Positions 9,723 to 20,327 are shown, counted from the stretch's first letter. The stretch: DNA of 64,000 nucleotides from Pseudomonas promysalinigenes (GCF_014269025.2 NZ_CP077094.1:1860001-1924000), one strand, 5' to 3'. Numbers and translations: made by a program. The notes: generated by a model from the sequence alone, not told the origin.

Positions 9723-10181
9723 TCAGCTCGACGGCAGTAGGGAGGAGTGGTGGTGGCTAATCAACCATCGTTGGCCATCCCAGCGGTAGGTGAAGCTGTA
9801 GCGTGCCGCAACCTGCTTGCCGGTAGCTGCGAAGTCGAAGGTATAAAGGCCGTTCAAGGTTGCGATGTTGCAGGCGGCGTCGAAGTGATGGGTGTCGAGC
9901 CTGCCGCTAGGCTTGTCTGCCAGAAAATGGCTGAAGTACTCCACGCGTTCTTGTTCGGTTAGGCGAGGCTTTTTCGATACCGTCGGCAGTAGCAAGGCAT
10001 TGTCCTGATACAGCCGTGCGACCTGGTGTGGGTCCGCGCTCTTGAGGCTATCGTTCCATTGCTCGAACAGGTTCAGGGCTTGTTGCTCGGTGGCGTATTG
10101 GCAGCTTTGAGCGCTGGCGTGTAGCGGCAGGGTAGCCAGGCCGCAGAGGGCCAGCGGCAGGTAAAGGTGTGCGATTTTCAT
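9723..10181 (-). CDS. Exported SnoaL-like/DUF4440-type protein
   Basis: About 152 residues. The N terminus MKIAHLYLPLALCGLATLP followed by HASAQS is a clear Sec signal peptide with a cleavage site near ASA-Q. The mature part (ALNLFEQWNDSLKSADPHQVARLY, then FTYRWDGQRWLISHHHSS at the C-terminal end) has the pattern of the NTF2-like SgcJ/CaMKII-association superfamily: small cone-shaped dimeric domains that bind small molecules or have no known activity. The ATG at 10181 is chosen because it starts the signal peptide; the longer frame to 10205 adds eight residues that spoil it. The gene appears to stand alone. Its substrate cannot be told from the sequence. Confidence 0.75.
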   Translation of the reverse strand: MKIAHLYLPLALCGLATLPLHASAQSCQYATEQQALNLFEQWNDSLKSADPHQVARLYQDNALLLPTVSKKPRLTEQERVEYFSHFLADKPSGRLDTHHFDAACNIATLNGLYTFDFAATGKQVAARYSFTYRWDGQRWLISHHHSSLLPSS

Positions 10182-10311
10182 GATCAACCCATGGCAGGCA
10201 GGCACCGGGATGGTGCTGCAAGGCCATGCACCCTATTGAGTGCTCAAAGGCTGAGCCATCGGATACGGTTTCCTTGCGCGGAGATCTTTCCGGCAGGAAC
10301 GTCAGTGCGGT

Positions 10312-10333
10312 GTGGGAGCCTTGTAGCTCCCAC
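10312..10333. repeat. 8-bp inverted repeat, REP-like hairpin
   Basis: GTGGGAGC and GCTCCCAC are separated by 6 nt. It lies just past the end of the small minus-strand gene at 10349 and could end its transcription or be a REP half-site. No T-run follows on the minus strand. Confidence 0.45.
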
Positions 10334-10348
10334 TCTTAATGAGAAGAA

Positions 10349-10507
10349 TCAGGCGCGCTCGGCACTGTGCGTTTGCGCCAGCAACTTGTTCAACTGAGCG
10401 ACCTGCTCACGCAATTGGTCACGCTCGTCCTTCAATTTGCGCAGTTCATCACGGCGCACGGAGACATAGAGGGTCTGGGTTGGAGTGGCAGGCATCAAGG
10501 TACCCAT
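10349..10507 (-). CDS. 52-residue coiled-coil protein of unknown function
   Basis: The protein starts MGTLMPATPTQTLYVSVRRD and continues with a charged helix (ELRKLKDERDQLREQVAQLN) whose heptad spacing of Leu and Val fits a short coiled coil of 30-35 residues. GAGGTG stands 8 nt before the ATG at 10507; the open frame upstream (to 10591) lacks such a site. The gene is divergent from gnd. I do not recognise a named family. Coding is supported by the good ribosome binding site, the regular heptads and the absence of a competing gene. It could be an oligomerising partner or regulator, but nothing in the sequence shows which. Confidence 0.6.
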   Translation of the reverse strand: MGTLMPATPTQTLYVSVRRDELRKLKDERDQLREQVAQLNKLLAQTHSAERA

Positions 10508-10712
10508 GAGCACACCTCGCGGTTTTGGCTGGTGACAATTTAAAGCGTAGTCGCTTTGCGCGGCGCGCATTCTGAATTCTTTCACCGTCAATGGGAACTT
10601 TTTTGTTTATGGTTGTCGCGCCGTTCGTCGCTGAACCCTTAAGCGCGGCGCTGGACTAACCTGAAACGTTGAACTGCGTTCATCAATCATTTCGACAGGG
10701 GAGCATCGGCTC

Positions 10713-11693
10713 ATGCAATTGGGAATCATCGGGCTGGGCCGCATGGGCGGCAACATCGCGAGGCGGCTGATGCGCGCCGGCCACCGCACCGTGGTGCATG
10801 ACCGCAACCGTGACGCCGTGGTCGGGCTGGAAGGCGAAGGCGCCCAGGGTGCCCATGACCTTGGCGCGCTGGTGCAAAAGCTGAAGGCGCCGCGTGCGAT
10901 TTGGGTGATGTTGCCGGCTGGCGAACCTACCGAGCAGACAATCGCCCAGTTGGCCGAGCTGCTTGAACCAGGGGACTCGATCATCGATGGTGGCAATACC
11001 TTCTACAAAGACGACATGCGCCGCGCCGAAGAGCTCGCCAAGCGCGGCCTGCACTACCTGGATGTCGGCACTTCCGGTGGCGTGTGGGGCCTGGACCGTG
11101 GTTACTGCATGATGATCGGCGGTGAAAAGGACGTGTTCGAGCGGCTTGAACCCTTGTTCAAAGCCCTGGCGCCGGGGGTTGGTGATATCCCGCGCACCCA
11201 TGGCCGCAGCGGTGAGCACGCCCGTGCCGAATACGGTTACATTCACGCCGGCCCTCCGGGCGCCGGGCATTACGTGAAGATGGTGCACAACGGCATCGAA
11301 TACGGCCTTATGCAAGCGTATGCCGAAGGTTTCGACCTGTTGCGCAGCAAGGGCGGGGATCAATTGCCTGAGACTCAGCGCTTTGACCTGAATCTGGCCG
11401 AAATCGCTGAAGTGTGGCGCCGCGGCAGTGTCGTGACCTCCTGGCTGCTCGACCTCACCGCCGATGCCCTGGTGGCGGACCCTCAGCTGTCGCAGTTCAG
11501 TGGCTCGGTTTCCGACAGTGGCGAAGGCCGTTGGACGATCGACGCGGCCGTAGAGCAGGCGGTGCCTGTGCCTGTGCTGTCCAGCGCACTGTTCGCCCGC
11601 TTCCGCTCGCGTCAGCAACAGGGTACCTATGGCGACAAGGTCTTGTCGGCCATGCGTTTGGGCTTTGGTGGTCACGTCGAGAAAAAAGACTGA
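10713..11693 (+). CDS. gnd: 6-phosphogluconate dehydrogenase, short decarboxylating form
   Basis: Oxidative decarboxylation of 6-phosphogluconate to ribulose 5-phosphate. The 326-residue protein is the short form (enteric Gnd is about 470), typical of the NAD-preferring group. Rossmann motif [13 protein letters not shown] is at residues 7-19, [12 protein letters not shown] at about 91-102, the substrate loop [21 protein letters not shown] at about 116-136, and [15 protein letters not shown] with the catalytic Lys-Met-Val-His-Asn segment at about 190. NAD preference is inferred from length and the residues after the glycine loop (VVHDRNRD, with an Asp where NADP enzymes have Arg/Ser). Its TGA overlaps the zwf ATG (TGATG). 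Confidence 0.93.
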   Translation: MQLGIIGLGRMGGNIARRLMRAGHRTVVHDRNRDAVVGLEGEGAQGAHDLGALVQKLKAPRAIWVMLPAGEPTEQTIAQLAELLEPGDSIIDGGNTFYKDDMRRAEELAKRGLHYLDVGTSGGVWGLDRGYCMMIGGEKDVFERLEPLFKALAPGVGDIPRTHGRSGEHARAEYGYIHAGPPGAGHYVKMVHNGIEYGLMQAYAEGFDLLRSKGGDQLPETQRFDLNLAEIAEVWRRGSVVTSWLLDLTADALVADPQLSQFSGSVSDSGEGRWTIDAAVEQAVPVPVLSSALFARFRSRQQQGTYGDKVLSAMRLGFGGHVEKKD

Positions 11694-13195
11694 TGAGCAA
11701 ACAGAACGTCCCCGCCGCTCCACCTTGCACATTGTTCCTGTTTGGCGCCAATGGCGACTTGGTAAAACGCTTGCTGATGCCGGCGCTTTACAACCTCAGC
11801 CGCGATGGTTTGCTGGACCGTAACCTGAAGATCGTTGGCGTCGACCACAACCCTGCTACCGGTGAGGAATTCGCCGAGCGCCTGCATGATTTCATGCGAG
11901 CGCGCGAGCAAGGCGAGGGCAGTGTGAAATGCCTGGATGAAAAGCTTTGGGCGCGGCTTGCCAAACGCCTGGACTACCAGACGGGCGACTTTCTCGACCC
12001 TGCCACTTATACCGCGCTGGCCAAGCGCATCGACAAGACCAGCCATGGCAATGCGATTTTCTACCTGGCCACCTCGCCGCGTTTCTTCCCCGATGTTGCC
12101 GAGCATTTGAGCCAGGCCGGCTTGCTCGACGAGGCCGGCGGTGGTTTTCGCAGGCTTGTGGTGGAAAAGCCTTTCGGTACCGATCTGGCCAGTGCCGAGG
12201 CGCTCAACGCCCGTTTGTTGAAGGTCATGAGCGAGCGGCAGATTTACCGCATCGACCATTTCCTGGGAAAGGAAACCGTACAGAACATCCTGGTCAGCCG
12301 CTTTTCCAATGGCTTGTTCGAGTCGTTCTGGAACAACCATTACATCGACCATGTGCAGATTACCGCTGCCGAGACGGTCGGGGTGGAAACCCGAGGGGCC
12401 TTCTACGACAACACTGGCGCGTTGCGCGACATGGTGCCCAACCACCTGTTCCAACTGCTGGCGATGGTCGCCATGGAGCCGCCAGCGGCCTTTGGCGCCG
12501 ATGCGGTGCGCAGTGAGAAGGCCAAGGTGATCGGCGCTATTCGCCCTTGGTCGACCAAGATGGCGCTCAAGCACTCCGTGCGTGGTCAATACACCGAAGG
12601 TAAGCAGGGTCGCAAACGTCTGCCAGGCTACCGCCAGGAAAGCAATGTCAGCGAAGACAGCCAGACCGAAACCTATGTAGCGCTGAAGGTGATGATCGAC
12701 AACTGGCGCTGGGCAGGGGTGCCGTTCTACCTGCGCACTGGCAAACGCATGAGCGTGCGTGACACCGAGATCGCCATCTGTTTCAAACCGGCGCCCTACG
12801 CGCAGTTCCGAGAGTCGGAGCTTGAGCGGCCGAAACCCAATTACCTGAAGATCCAGATTCAGCCCAATGAAGGCATGTGGTTCGACCTGCAGGCCAAGCG
12901 CCCGGGCCCTGAGCTGGTGACGGCGAATGTCGAGTTGGGCTTTGCCTACAAAGACTTCTTCAAGATGACCCCAGCCACCGGTTACGAAACGCTGATCTAT
13001 GACTGCCTGACCGGCGACCAGACCCTGTTCCAGCGGGCCGACAACATCGAAAACGGCTGGCGAGCGGTTCAGCCCTTTCTCGATGCCTGGGCCCAGGGCG
13101 GCGAGGTGCATGAATATCCGGCAGGTGAGGACGGCCCCGAAGCTGGCAATGAATTACTGACGCGCGACAAGCGTGAGTGGCACACCTTAGGGTAA
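11693..13195 (+). CDS. zwf: Glucose-6-phosphate 1-dehydrogenase
   Basis: Zwf oxidises glucose 6-phosphate to 6-phosphogluconolactone with NAD(P)+, feeding both the Entner-Doudoroff route and the Gnd step encoded before it. The 500-residue protein has the nucleotide loop FGANGDLVKRLLMPALYNL near residues 16-34, the active-site stretch RIDHFLGKETVQN at about 185-197 with the catalytic His nearby, and NHLFQLLAMVAMEPP. The start is the ATG in the TGATG junction with gnd; the longer frame from 11414 lies inside gnd. P. putida carries several zwf copies, and this gene is the one that lies beside the short gnd and a glucan hydrolase rather than in the hex/edd cluster. Confidence 0.95.
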   Translation: MSKQNVPAAPPCTLFLFGANGDLVKRLLMPALYNLSRDGLLDRNLKIVGVDHNPATGEEFAERLHDFMRAREQGEGSVKCLDEKLWARLAKRLDYQTGDFLDPATYTALAKRIDKTSHGNAIFYLATSPRFFPDVAEHLSQAGLLDEAGGGFRRLVVEKPFGTDLASAEALNARLLKVMSERQIYRIDHFLGKETVQNILVSRFSNGLFESFWNNHYIDHVQITAAETVGVETRGAFYDNTGALRDMVPNHLFQLLAMVAMEPPAAFGADAVRSEKAKVIGAIRPWSTKMALKHSVRGQYTEGKQGRKRLPGYRQESNVSEDSQTETYVALKVMIDNWRWAGVPFYLRTGKRMSVRDTEIAICFKPAPYAQFRESELERPKPNYLKIQIQPNEGMWFDLQAKRPGPELVTANVELGFAYKDFFKMTPATGYETLIYDCLTGDQTLFQRADNIENGWRAVQPFLDAWAQGGEVHEYPAGEDGPEAGNELLTRDKREWHTLG

Positions 13196-13213
13196 TCCGA
13201 TCAAGGAGAAGCA

Positions 13214-15010
13214 ATGCCCGCCCACATTGAAGACTATGCGCTGCTCGGCAACTGCCGCAGCGCCGCCCTGGTGAGCCGCGACGGTTCCATCGACTGGCTA
13301 TGCCTGCCGCGCTTCGACGCCCCAGCGGTGTTCGCCGCACTGCTTGGCAATGAACAAAATGGTCGTTGGCGCCTGGCGCCCAGTGACACGGTCGAGCAGG
13401 TCAGCCGCCAGTACCTGGGCGACACCCTGGTGCTGGAAACCACTTGGCATACCGCCGGTGGCCGGGCCCGGGTGCTCGACTTCATGCCGCTCGACGAAGT
13501 CAACTCGGTGGTACGCATCGTCGAAGGCCTGGCCGGCGAGACGCACTTCGAGATGGACCTAGTGATGCGCTTCGACTACGGGCGCAGTGTGCCGTGGGTC
13601 GAAAAGCTCGACCCGCTTACGCTGAGCGCCGTGGCCGGGCCTGACCGTCTGCTGTTGACCAGCAGCGTGGCGTCCCATGGCCTTGACCACCATACCGTCG
13701 CCCGCTTTCGAGTGTGCGCAGGTGAGCGACAGGTGTTCAGCTTGCGGCACCAACCCTCGCACCTGCCGGTGCAGCCGGACTGCGACATCGACCAGGCTCT
13801 GCAGCATACACTGGCTCACTGGCAAGCCTTTGCTGACCGCTGCCCGGATCTGGGGCCTTACTCGCACCGGGTGCGGCGTTCGCTGCTGACCCTCAAGGCA
13901 ATGACCTACGCCCCTACCGGTGGCATCGTTGCTGCCGTGACCACGTCACTGCCCGAGCGCTTGGGCGGTGAGCGCAACTGGGACTATCGATTCTGCTGGC
14001 TGCGCGACGCCACCATGACCTTGCTGGCTTTCATGAACCTGGGGTACTTCGACGAAGCCCAGGCCTGGCGCGAATGGTTGCTACGCTCGGTTGCCGGCAA
14101 CCCCGAACAGATGCAGATCATGTACGGGCTGGCGGGCGAAAGGGATTTGCAGGAATACACCTTGCCTTGGCTGGCTGGCTATGAACACTCCCAGCCGGTG
14201 CGGGTTGGCAATGCGGCTTCGGCACAGGTGCAGTTGGATATCTTCGGCGAGCTGGCCGACGCCATGACCCAGGCGATCAAGGGCGGGCTGCCGCGGCTAC
14301 CGCGCAGCGCCGCGATCTCGCGGATGATCCTGCCCTACGTCGAACGCATCTGGCGCGAGCCCGACGAGGGCATCTGGGAGGTGCGCGGTGGTCGCCAGCA
14401 CTTCGTGCATTCCAAGGTCATGGCCTGGGTTGCCTTCGATCGGGCAGCCGGGCTTGCCGATACCACGGAAGAGAGCAGCGAGCATGCACGCCACTACCGA
14501 GAGGTGGCCGATGAGATCCATCGTGACGTCTGTGCCAACGGGCTGGATGCCAGCGGGCAGTATTTCGTCCAGGCCTATGGCTCGGCCGAAATGGACGCAG
14601 GCCTTCTGCAGATCGCCCTCACCGGCTTCCTGCCAGCGGACGACCCGAGGTTTCTGCGTACTCTTGCGCAGATCGAACAACGTCTGCTGAACAATGGCCT
14701 GCTGTTGCGCTACGACAGCGAGAAAGGCGGCGATGGGCTGAGCTCGGGTGAGGGTACTTTCCTGGTCTGTTCGTTCTGGTTGGCCGATGTGTACGTGCTG
14801 CTCGGACGCGAGGCCGAGGCTCAGCAGCTGTATGAAAAACTCTCAGGCCTGTGCAACGACGTGGGCTTGCTGGCCGAGCAATACGACCCAAGCGAGCAGC
14901 GCATGCTAGGCAACTTCCCTCAGGCATTCAGCCACATCGGCATCATCAATTCTGCCCTGAACCTGCTTCAGGCGCGGTGCCCGGCCCGTGACCGGGCGCG
15001 TACGGGCTGA
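13214..15010 (+). CDS. GH15 glucan 1,4-alpha-glucosidase / trehalase-like hydrolase
   Basis: A 598-residue GH15 protein. The trehalase-like N-terminal domain (HIEDYALLGNCRSAALVSRD, GSIDWLCLPRFDAP) covers about residues 3-40, and the (alpha/alpha)6 catalytic barrel includes NWDYRFCWLRDATMTLLAF at about 255-273, GLAGERDLQEYTL, and the general base region near ARCPARD at the end. Such enzymes release glucose from alpha-glucans or hydrolyse trehalose; which of these cannot be decided here. AGGAG lies 6 nt before the ATG. With gnd and zwf directly upstream it probably forms an operon in which released glucose, once phosphorylated, enters the oxidative pentose phosphate or Entner-Doudoroff route. 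No signal peptide, so cytoplasmic. Confidence 0.88.
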   Translation: MPAHIEDYALLGNCRSAALVSRDGSIDWLCLPRFDAPAVFAALLGNEQNGRWRLAPSDTVEQVSRQYLGDTLVLETTWHTAGGRARVLDFMPLDEVNSVVRIVEGLAGETHFEMDLVMRFDYGRSVPWVEKLDPLTLSAVAGPDRLLLTSSVASHGLDHHTVARFRVCAGERQVFSLRHQPSHLPVQPDCDIDQALQHTLAHWQAFADRCPDLGPYSHRVRRSLLTLKAMTYAPTGGIVAAVTTSLPERLGGERNWDYRFCWLRDATMTLLAFMNLGYFDEAQAWREWLLRSVAGNPEQMQIMYGLAGERDLQEYTLPWLAGYEHSQPVRVGNAASAQVQLDIFGELADAMTQAIKGGLPRLPRSAAISRMILPYVERIWREPDEGIWEVRGGRQHFVHSKVMAWVAFDRAAGLADTTEESSEHARHYREVADEIHRDVCANGLDASGQYFVQAYGSAEMDAGLLQIALTGFLPADDPRFLRTLAQIEQRLLNNGLLLRYDSEKGGDGLSSGEGTFLVCSFWLADVYVLLGREAEAQQLYEKLSGLCNDVGLLAEQYDPSEQRMLGNFPQAFSHIGIINSALNLLQARCPARDRARTG

Positions 15011-15182
15011 GTGCGGCATGGCTGAGCGGCCGTCCCGCCAGATCAGACGCAGCGCTGCCAATGGCAGGCATCGGTGGGTCGTGGCGGGGCCGGTACGCTG
15101 GCAGGCTATTTCGGGCCCCGTGATTCAATCCCATGGCAATTGCGGCGTAGACTACGCCAATCCCATTCGGCAAGGAGCACCC

Positions 15183-15266
15183 ATGAGCGTGCGTGGTCGT
15201 GAGCGGCAACTGAACGACATCGAACTCAATTTCGGTGGGCTGGATGCATGGACGGCCGACGCCTGA
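15183..15266 (+). CDS. 27-residue ORF translationally coupled to the TetR gene
   Basis: The ORF encodes MSVRGRERQLNDIELNFGGL and seven more residues. It has a strong Shine-Dalgarno (AAGGAG, 5 nt before the ATG) and ends in TGATG, where its stop overlaps the ATG of the TetR regulator. The regulator itself has no good ribosome binding site of its own at 15266, so this ORF may serve to deliver ribosomes to it. I do not recognise a family. It could also be a small protein in its own right. Coding is inferred from the ribosome binding site and the junction alone. Confidence 0.5.
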   Translation: MSVRGRERQLNDIELNFGGLDAWTADA

Positions 15267-15886
15267 TGGCTAACCACAAGATCGAGATCCGTCGACGCAA
15301 TATCCAGAAGATTCTCGTGGCTGCCGAAAAGGTGTTCGCCGAAAAAGGCTATGGCGCCACCTCGATGGGTGATATCGCCGAACAGGCTGAGTTACCGCGT
15401 TCCAACCTGCATTACTACTTCAGTACCAAGGACGAACTGTTTCGCGCGGTGTTGCAAGATTTGCTGGATGTGTGGAAGCAGGACGCGCTGTGCTTCGAGA
15501 ACTTCGACGACCCGCGCGTGGTGCTGACCAGCTACATCCGCGCCAAGATGGGCCATTCACGCTCACGCCCGCTGGGCTCTAGGATCTGGGCTGAAGAAAT
15601 GCTCCATGGCGCCCCTGTACTGGGGTGCAGCCTCGAGGAAAACCTGGTGCCCTGGGCCAGGCTCAAACAAGACAAGATACGCCGTTGGGTGGAGCAGGGG
15701 CGTATTCTGCCGGTGGAGCCGTCGGCCCTGCTGTACATGATCTGGGCATCGACCCAGCACTACGCCGATTTCGGCTACCAGGTGGCGCTGCTCAACGAAG
15801 GTGAGCCGCTGTCCGATTCGGCCTTTGAGCGTGCGGTGCAGACGGTCACTTCGGTCATCTTGCGTGGCATAGGGTTGCAACCCTGA
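15266..15886 (+). CDS. TetR-family regulator, RutR-like, of the pyrimidine catabolism locus
   Basis: A 206-residue repressor. The TetR DNA-binding domain covers residues 10-57 (ILVAAEKVFAEKGYGATSMG, then AEQAELPRSNLHYYFSTKDE with the recognition helix). The ligand-binding half (SRIWAEEMLHGAPVL, MIWASTQHYADFGYQV) resembles the C-terminal domain of RutR, the uracil-sensing TetR protein of E. coli; this is a family-level match from memory. The start is the ATG in the TGATG junction; an upstream ATG (15248) would add six residues. The gene converges on preA, whose operon it probably controls, with a uracil-type ligand. A candidate operator lies near 20183. Confidence 0.85.
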   Translation: MANHKIEIRRRNIQKILVAAEKVFAEKGYGATSMGDIAEQAELPRSNLHYYFSTKDELFRAVLQDLLDVWKQDALCFENFDDPRVVLTSYIRAKMGHSRSRPLGSRIWAEEMLHGAPVLGCSLEENLVPWARLKQDKIRRWVEQGRILPVEPSALLYMIWASTQHYADFGYQVALLNEGEPLSDSAFERAVQTVTSVILRGIGLQP

Positions 15887-15891
15887 GTGAA

Positions 15892-15914
15892 ATGGGGCCG
15901 TGAACTGGCCCCAT
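15892..15914. terminator. Hairpin between convergent tetR and preA
   Basis: An 8-bp inverted repeat (ATGGGGCC / GGCCCCAT) with a 7-nt loop lies in the 41-bp gap between two converging genes. No T-run follows, so it is at best a weak bidirectional terminator. Confidence 0.45.
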
Positions 15915-15927
15915 CCACTGGCTTCCC

Positions 15928-17202
15928 TCAACTGGCCTCGCGGTAGGGGTTGCGCGGGTCTTGGGTCCAGTTCAGGTAAGGCTTGCCGGTGTCTTGGGCG
16001 ACCATCTCGATGCAGTTGTCCACCGGGCAGGTGATCTGGCATAGGTTACAGCCCACGCATTCGTCCTCGATCACGCTGTAGATATGCGTGCCATCGGCCC
16101 TCAGGGTACTGGCAATGGCCTGGTGCGAGGTATCTTCACAGGCGATATGGCAACGGCCGCAACCGATGCACGATTGCTGGTCGATGTGGGCGATGGATTT
16201 GTAATTGATGTCCAGGTACTTCCAGTCGGTGGTGTGCCCCACCGCCTGCCCGCGGAACGCATCGAGGTTGCGGTGCCCCTGCTGGTCCATCCAGCGCGCC
16301 AGGCCATCCTTCATGTCTTCGACGATGCGAAAACCATGCAGCATCGCCGCCGTGCACACCTGTACCGCACCGCTGCCCAAAGCGATGAACTCGGCGGCGT
16401 CGCGCCAGTTGCCGATACCGCCGATGCCACAGATCGGCAGGCCATGTGTCTGCGGGTCACGGGCTATCTCAGCGACCATGTTCAAGGCAATCGGCTTGAC
16501 CGCAGAGCCACAATAACCGCCGTGAGTGCTTTGGTCGCCGACGATGGGGTGGGCGACCATGCGCTCCAGGTCGACGCTGGTGATTGAGTTGATGGTGTTG
16601 ATCAACGACACCGCGTCCGCGCCGCCGCGATGGGCTGCACGAGCCGACTGGCGGATGTCGGTGATGTTGGGGGTGAGTTTCACGATCACCGGCAGCGAGC
16701 AATACAGCTTGCACCAACGGGTAACCATCTCGACATATTCAGGCACTTGGCCCACGGCGGCGCCCATGCCGCGTTCAGGCATGCCGTGGGGGCAACCGAA
16801 GTTCAGTTCGATGCCATCGGCACCTGTGGCCTCAACCAGTGGAAGGATGAATTTCCACGACTCCTCCACGCACGGCACCATCAGCGATACGATCAGTGCG
16901 CGATCGGGCCAATCCTTCTTCACCTGGGTGATTTCGCGCAGGTTGATCTCCAACGACCGATCGGTGATCAGCTCGATGTTGTTGATTCCCTGTACCTGAC
17001 GATTGGGGCCGTAATGCGCCGAATAACGTGATGACACGTTGACTGCGGCCGGGTCTTCTCCGAGGGTTTTCCAGACTACACCGCCCCAGCCTGCCTCGAA
17101 GGCACGCACCACATTGTAGGCTTTGTCGGTCGGTGGCGCAGACGCCAGCCAGAAGGGGTTAGGTGCCTTGATACCGGCGAATTCGATGGACAGGTCGGCC
17201 AT
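15928..17202 (-). CDS. preA: NAD-dependent dihydropyrimidine dehydrogenase, catalytic subunit PreA
   Basis: PreA reduces uracil and thymine to their 5,6-dihydro forms at an FMN site, the first step of reductive pyrimidine breakdown. The 424-residue protein has an FMN-binding barrel like dihydroorotate dehydrogenase (FAGIKAPNPFWLASAPPT near residue 8) with the catalytic Cys in NFGCPHGMPERGMG at about 134-147, and two C-terminal [4Fe-4S] motifs, CIGCGRCHIAC and CVGCNLCQITCPVDNC, in the last 90 residues. It starts 1 bp before preT ends, so the pair is co-translated. In E. coli the partners form a PreTA heterotetramer; the mammalian enzyme is a fusion of the two. Confidence 0.96.
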   Translation of the reverse strand: MADLSIEFAGIKAPNPFWLASAPPTDKAYNVVRAFEAGWGGVVWKTLGEDPAAVNVSSRYSAHYGPNRQVQGINNIELITDRSLEINLREITQVKKDWPDRALIVSLMVPCVEESWKFILPLVEATGADGIELNFGCPHGMPERGMGAAVGQVPEYVEMVTRWCKLYCSLPVIVKLTPNITDIRQSARAAHRGGADAVSLINTINSITSVDLERMVAHPIVGDQSTHGGYCGSAVKPIALNMVAEIARDPQTHGLPICGIGGIGNWRDAAEFIALGSGAVQVCTAAMLHGFRIVEDMKDGLARWMDQQGHRNLDAFRGQAVGHTTDWKYLDINYKSIAHIDQQSCIGCGRCHIACEDTSHQAIASTLRADGTHIYSVIEDECVGCNLCQITCPVDNCIEMVAQDTGKPYLNWTQDPRNPYREAS

Positions 17203-18570
17203 TTATGCAGCCTCCACGTTGAGCATGAGTTGGGCATGGATGGCTTCGGCGGCCAGCTTGCCGTGTTGCACCGCCTGGACGGTGAGGTCCTGGCCAAGTG
17301 CCGTGCAGTCGCCACCGGCATAGACCCCGGTAAGGCTTGTGCGCAGGTTTTCGTCTACGCGAATGCGTTCACCGTCCCGGGCCAACTGCGCGGCAACCGG
17401 GTCGCACAGGCTGGTGTCGTCGAAGCCTTGGCCAATCGCTTTGAAAACGGCGTCAGCGGCCAGCTCGAAGGCGTCGCCGGTATCGCGTAGCTGGCCATCG
17501 ACCAGCTCGGTGCGCATGAAGCGCATGCCGCGCACGCGCCCTTGGTCGTCCAGCAGCACTTGCTCTGGGCGGGCCCAGGTATGCAGGCGCACTTGGTTGG
17601 CCTTGGCGATGTCCTGCTCATGACCGGTGGCGCCCATGTCGGCATAACCACGGCGGTACACCAGATTGACGTCGCGCGCGCCCAGGCGGCTCATCTGCAC
17701 CGCCATGTCGATGGCAGTGTTACCGGCGCCGATCACCAGGCAGCGCTCGGCCAGTGGCAGTTGTGCCAGATCCTCGGCCTGGCGCAGCTCACGGATGTAG
17801 GCGGTGGCGCCGAGCAGGCCAGGAGCTTGCTCATCGGCCAGGCCAAGCTGGCGCACCGCGTTCAGGCCAAGGCCCAGAAACACTGCGTCGAACTGCTCGC
17901 GCAACGTTCCCAGGGCGAGGTTGGCCCCCAGGCGCTGGCCGTGACGCATTTCAATGCCGCCGATGCCAAGCAGGAACTCCACCTCGCGTTGGGCGTAGTC
18001 ATCCACCAATTTGTAGCGGGCGATGCCGTACTCGTTGAGGCCGCCGGCCTTGTCAGAGGCTTCGAACACCACCACGTCGTGGCCATGCATGGCCAGCCGG
18101 TGGGCGCAGGAAAGCCCAGCGGGGCCGGCGCCTACCACGGCGATGCGCTTGCCGGTGGTGGGCGAGCGCTTGAAGGGGTGCTCAGTGAACCCGGCGTTGT
18201 CCAGCGCGTAGCGTTGCAGTTGGCCGATCAGCACCGGCGCGCACTCCTGGGCGTTGTTGCGCACGCAGGCCTGCTGGCAAAGAATTTCGGTGGGGCAGAC
18301 ACGGGCGCAGCTGCCGCCGAGAATGTTGGCCGACAGGATGCGTTCGGCAGCGCCTTGCAGGTTTTCATCGCTGATGCGGTGAATGAACGACGGGATGTCG
18401 ATTTCGCTCGGGCAGGCGTTGACGCAAGGGGCGTCGTAGCAGTAAAGGCAGCGAGCGCTCTCCACGGCCGCTTGGCGAGGGGTAAGCGGCGGGGCCAGGT
18501 CGGTAAAGCGTTCGGCCAGGGCGGCGCTGCCGGCGCTGGGGCGGGGCAAGTGGTTCAGGGCATCGATCAC
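17203..18570 (-). CDS. preT: Dihydropyrimidine dehydrogenase, NAD(P)H-binding flavoprotein subunit PreT (PydX)
   Basis: PreT carries electrons from NAD(P)H through FAD and iron-sulphur clusters to PreA. The 455-residue product, read from a GTG at 18570 preceded by GAGAGG, begins VIDALNHLPRPS. The Cys-rich N-terminal domain holds CLYCYDAPCVNACP and CARVCPTEILCQQAC (two [4Fe-4S] clusters), followed by the FAD loop VVGAGPAGLSCAHRLAMHG and the NAD(P) loop VIGAGNTAIDMAVQMSRLG, then a C-terminal GVYAGGDC. This is the glutamate-synthase small-subunit fold. The long open frame upstream (to 19056) overlaps dihydropyrimidinase and is not the start. It sits in the operon after hydA and before preA. Confidence 0.94.
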   Translation of the reverse strand: MIDALNHLPRPSAGSAALAERFTDLAPPLTPRQAAVESARCLYCYDAPCVNACPSEIDIPSFIHRISDENLQGAAERILSANILGGSCARVCPTEILCQQACVRNNAQECAPVLIGQLQRYALDNAGFTEHPFKRSPTTGKRIAVVGAGPAGLSCAHRLAMHGHDVVVFEASDKAGGLNEYGIARYKLVDDYAQREVEFLLGIGGIEMRHGQRLGANLALGTLREQFDAVFLGLGLNAVRQLGLADEQAPGLLGATAYIRELRQAEDLAQLPLAERCLVIGAGNTAIDMAVQMSRLGARDVNLVYRRGYADMGATGHEQDIAKANQVRLHTWARPEQVLLDDQGRVRGMRFMRTELVDGQLRDTGDAFELAADAVFKAIGQGFDDTSLCDPVAAQLARDGERIRVDENLRTSLTGVYAGGDCTALGQDLTVQAVQHGKLAAEAIHAQLMLNVEAA

Positions 18571-18662
18571 GGTTGTAGCCTCTCTGTTCTTTTGGTTGTG
18601 GCAGTCAACGGCAATACGGCGCCGCCCGGCCTCTTGGGGCCGGTACGGCAATGCAGGGCCAA

Positions 18663-20232
<1,570 letters not shown>

Positions 20233-20299
20233 GAAAATAATTTATAAGCTTATTCTTGTAGTATCTAATTGATTAATAAGGATTAAAATCAAAAATCCC

Positions 20300-20327
20300 C
20301 AAAATGGTGAGCCCTTTCACCATTTTG
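20300..20327. promoter_or_regulatory. 11-bp perfect inverted repeat in the divergent spacer
   Basis: CAAAATGGTGA and TCACCATTTTG flank a 6-nt loop. It could be an operator or a hairpin in a leader. A further 6-bp repeat, CTTGAC / GTCAAG, follows at 20333-20358. The second palindrome family suggests more than one bound protein, or one that binds two half-sites differently. Confidence 0.5.

Noticed and set aside
11672..13111. 479-codon minus-strand open frame
   Set aside because: Shadow of zwf; no recognisable motif.
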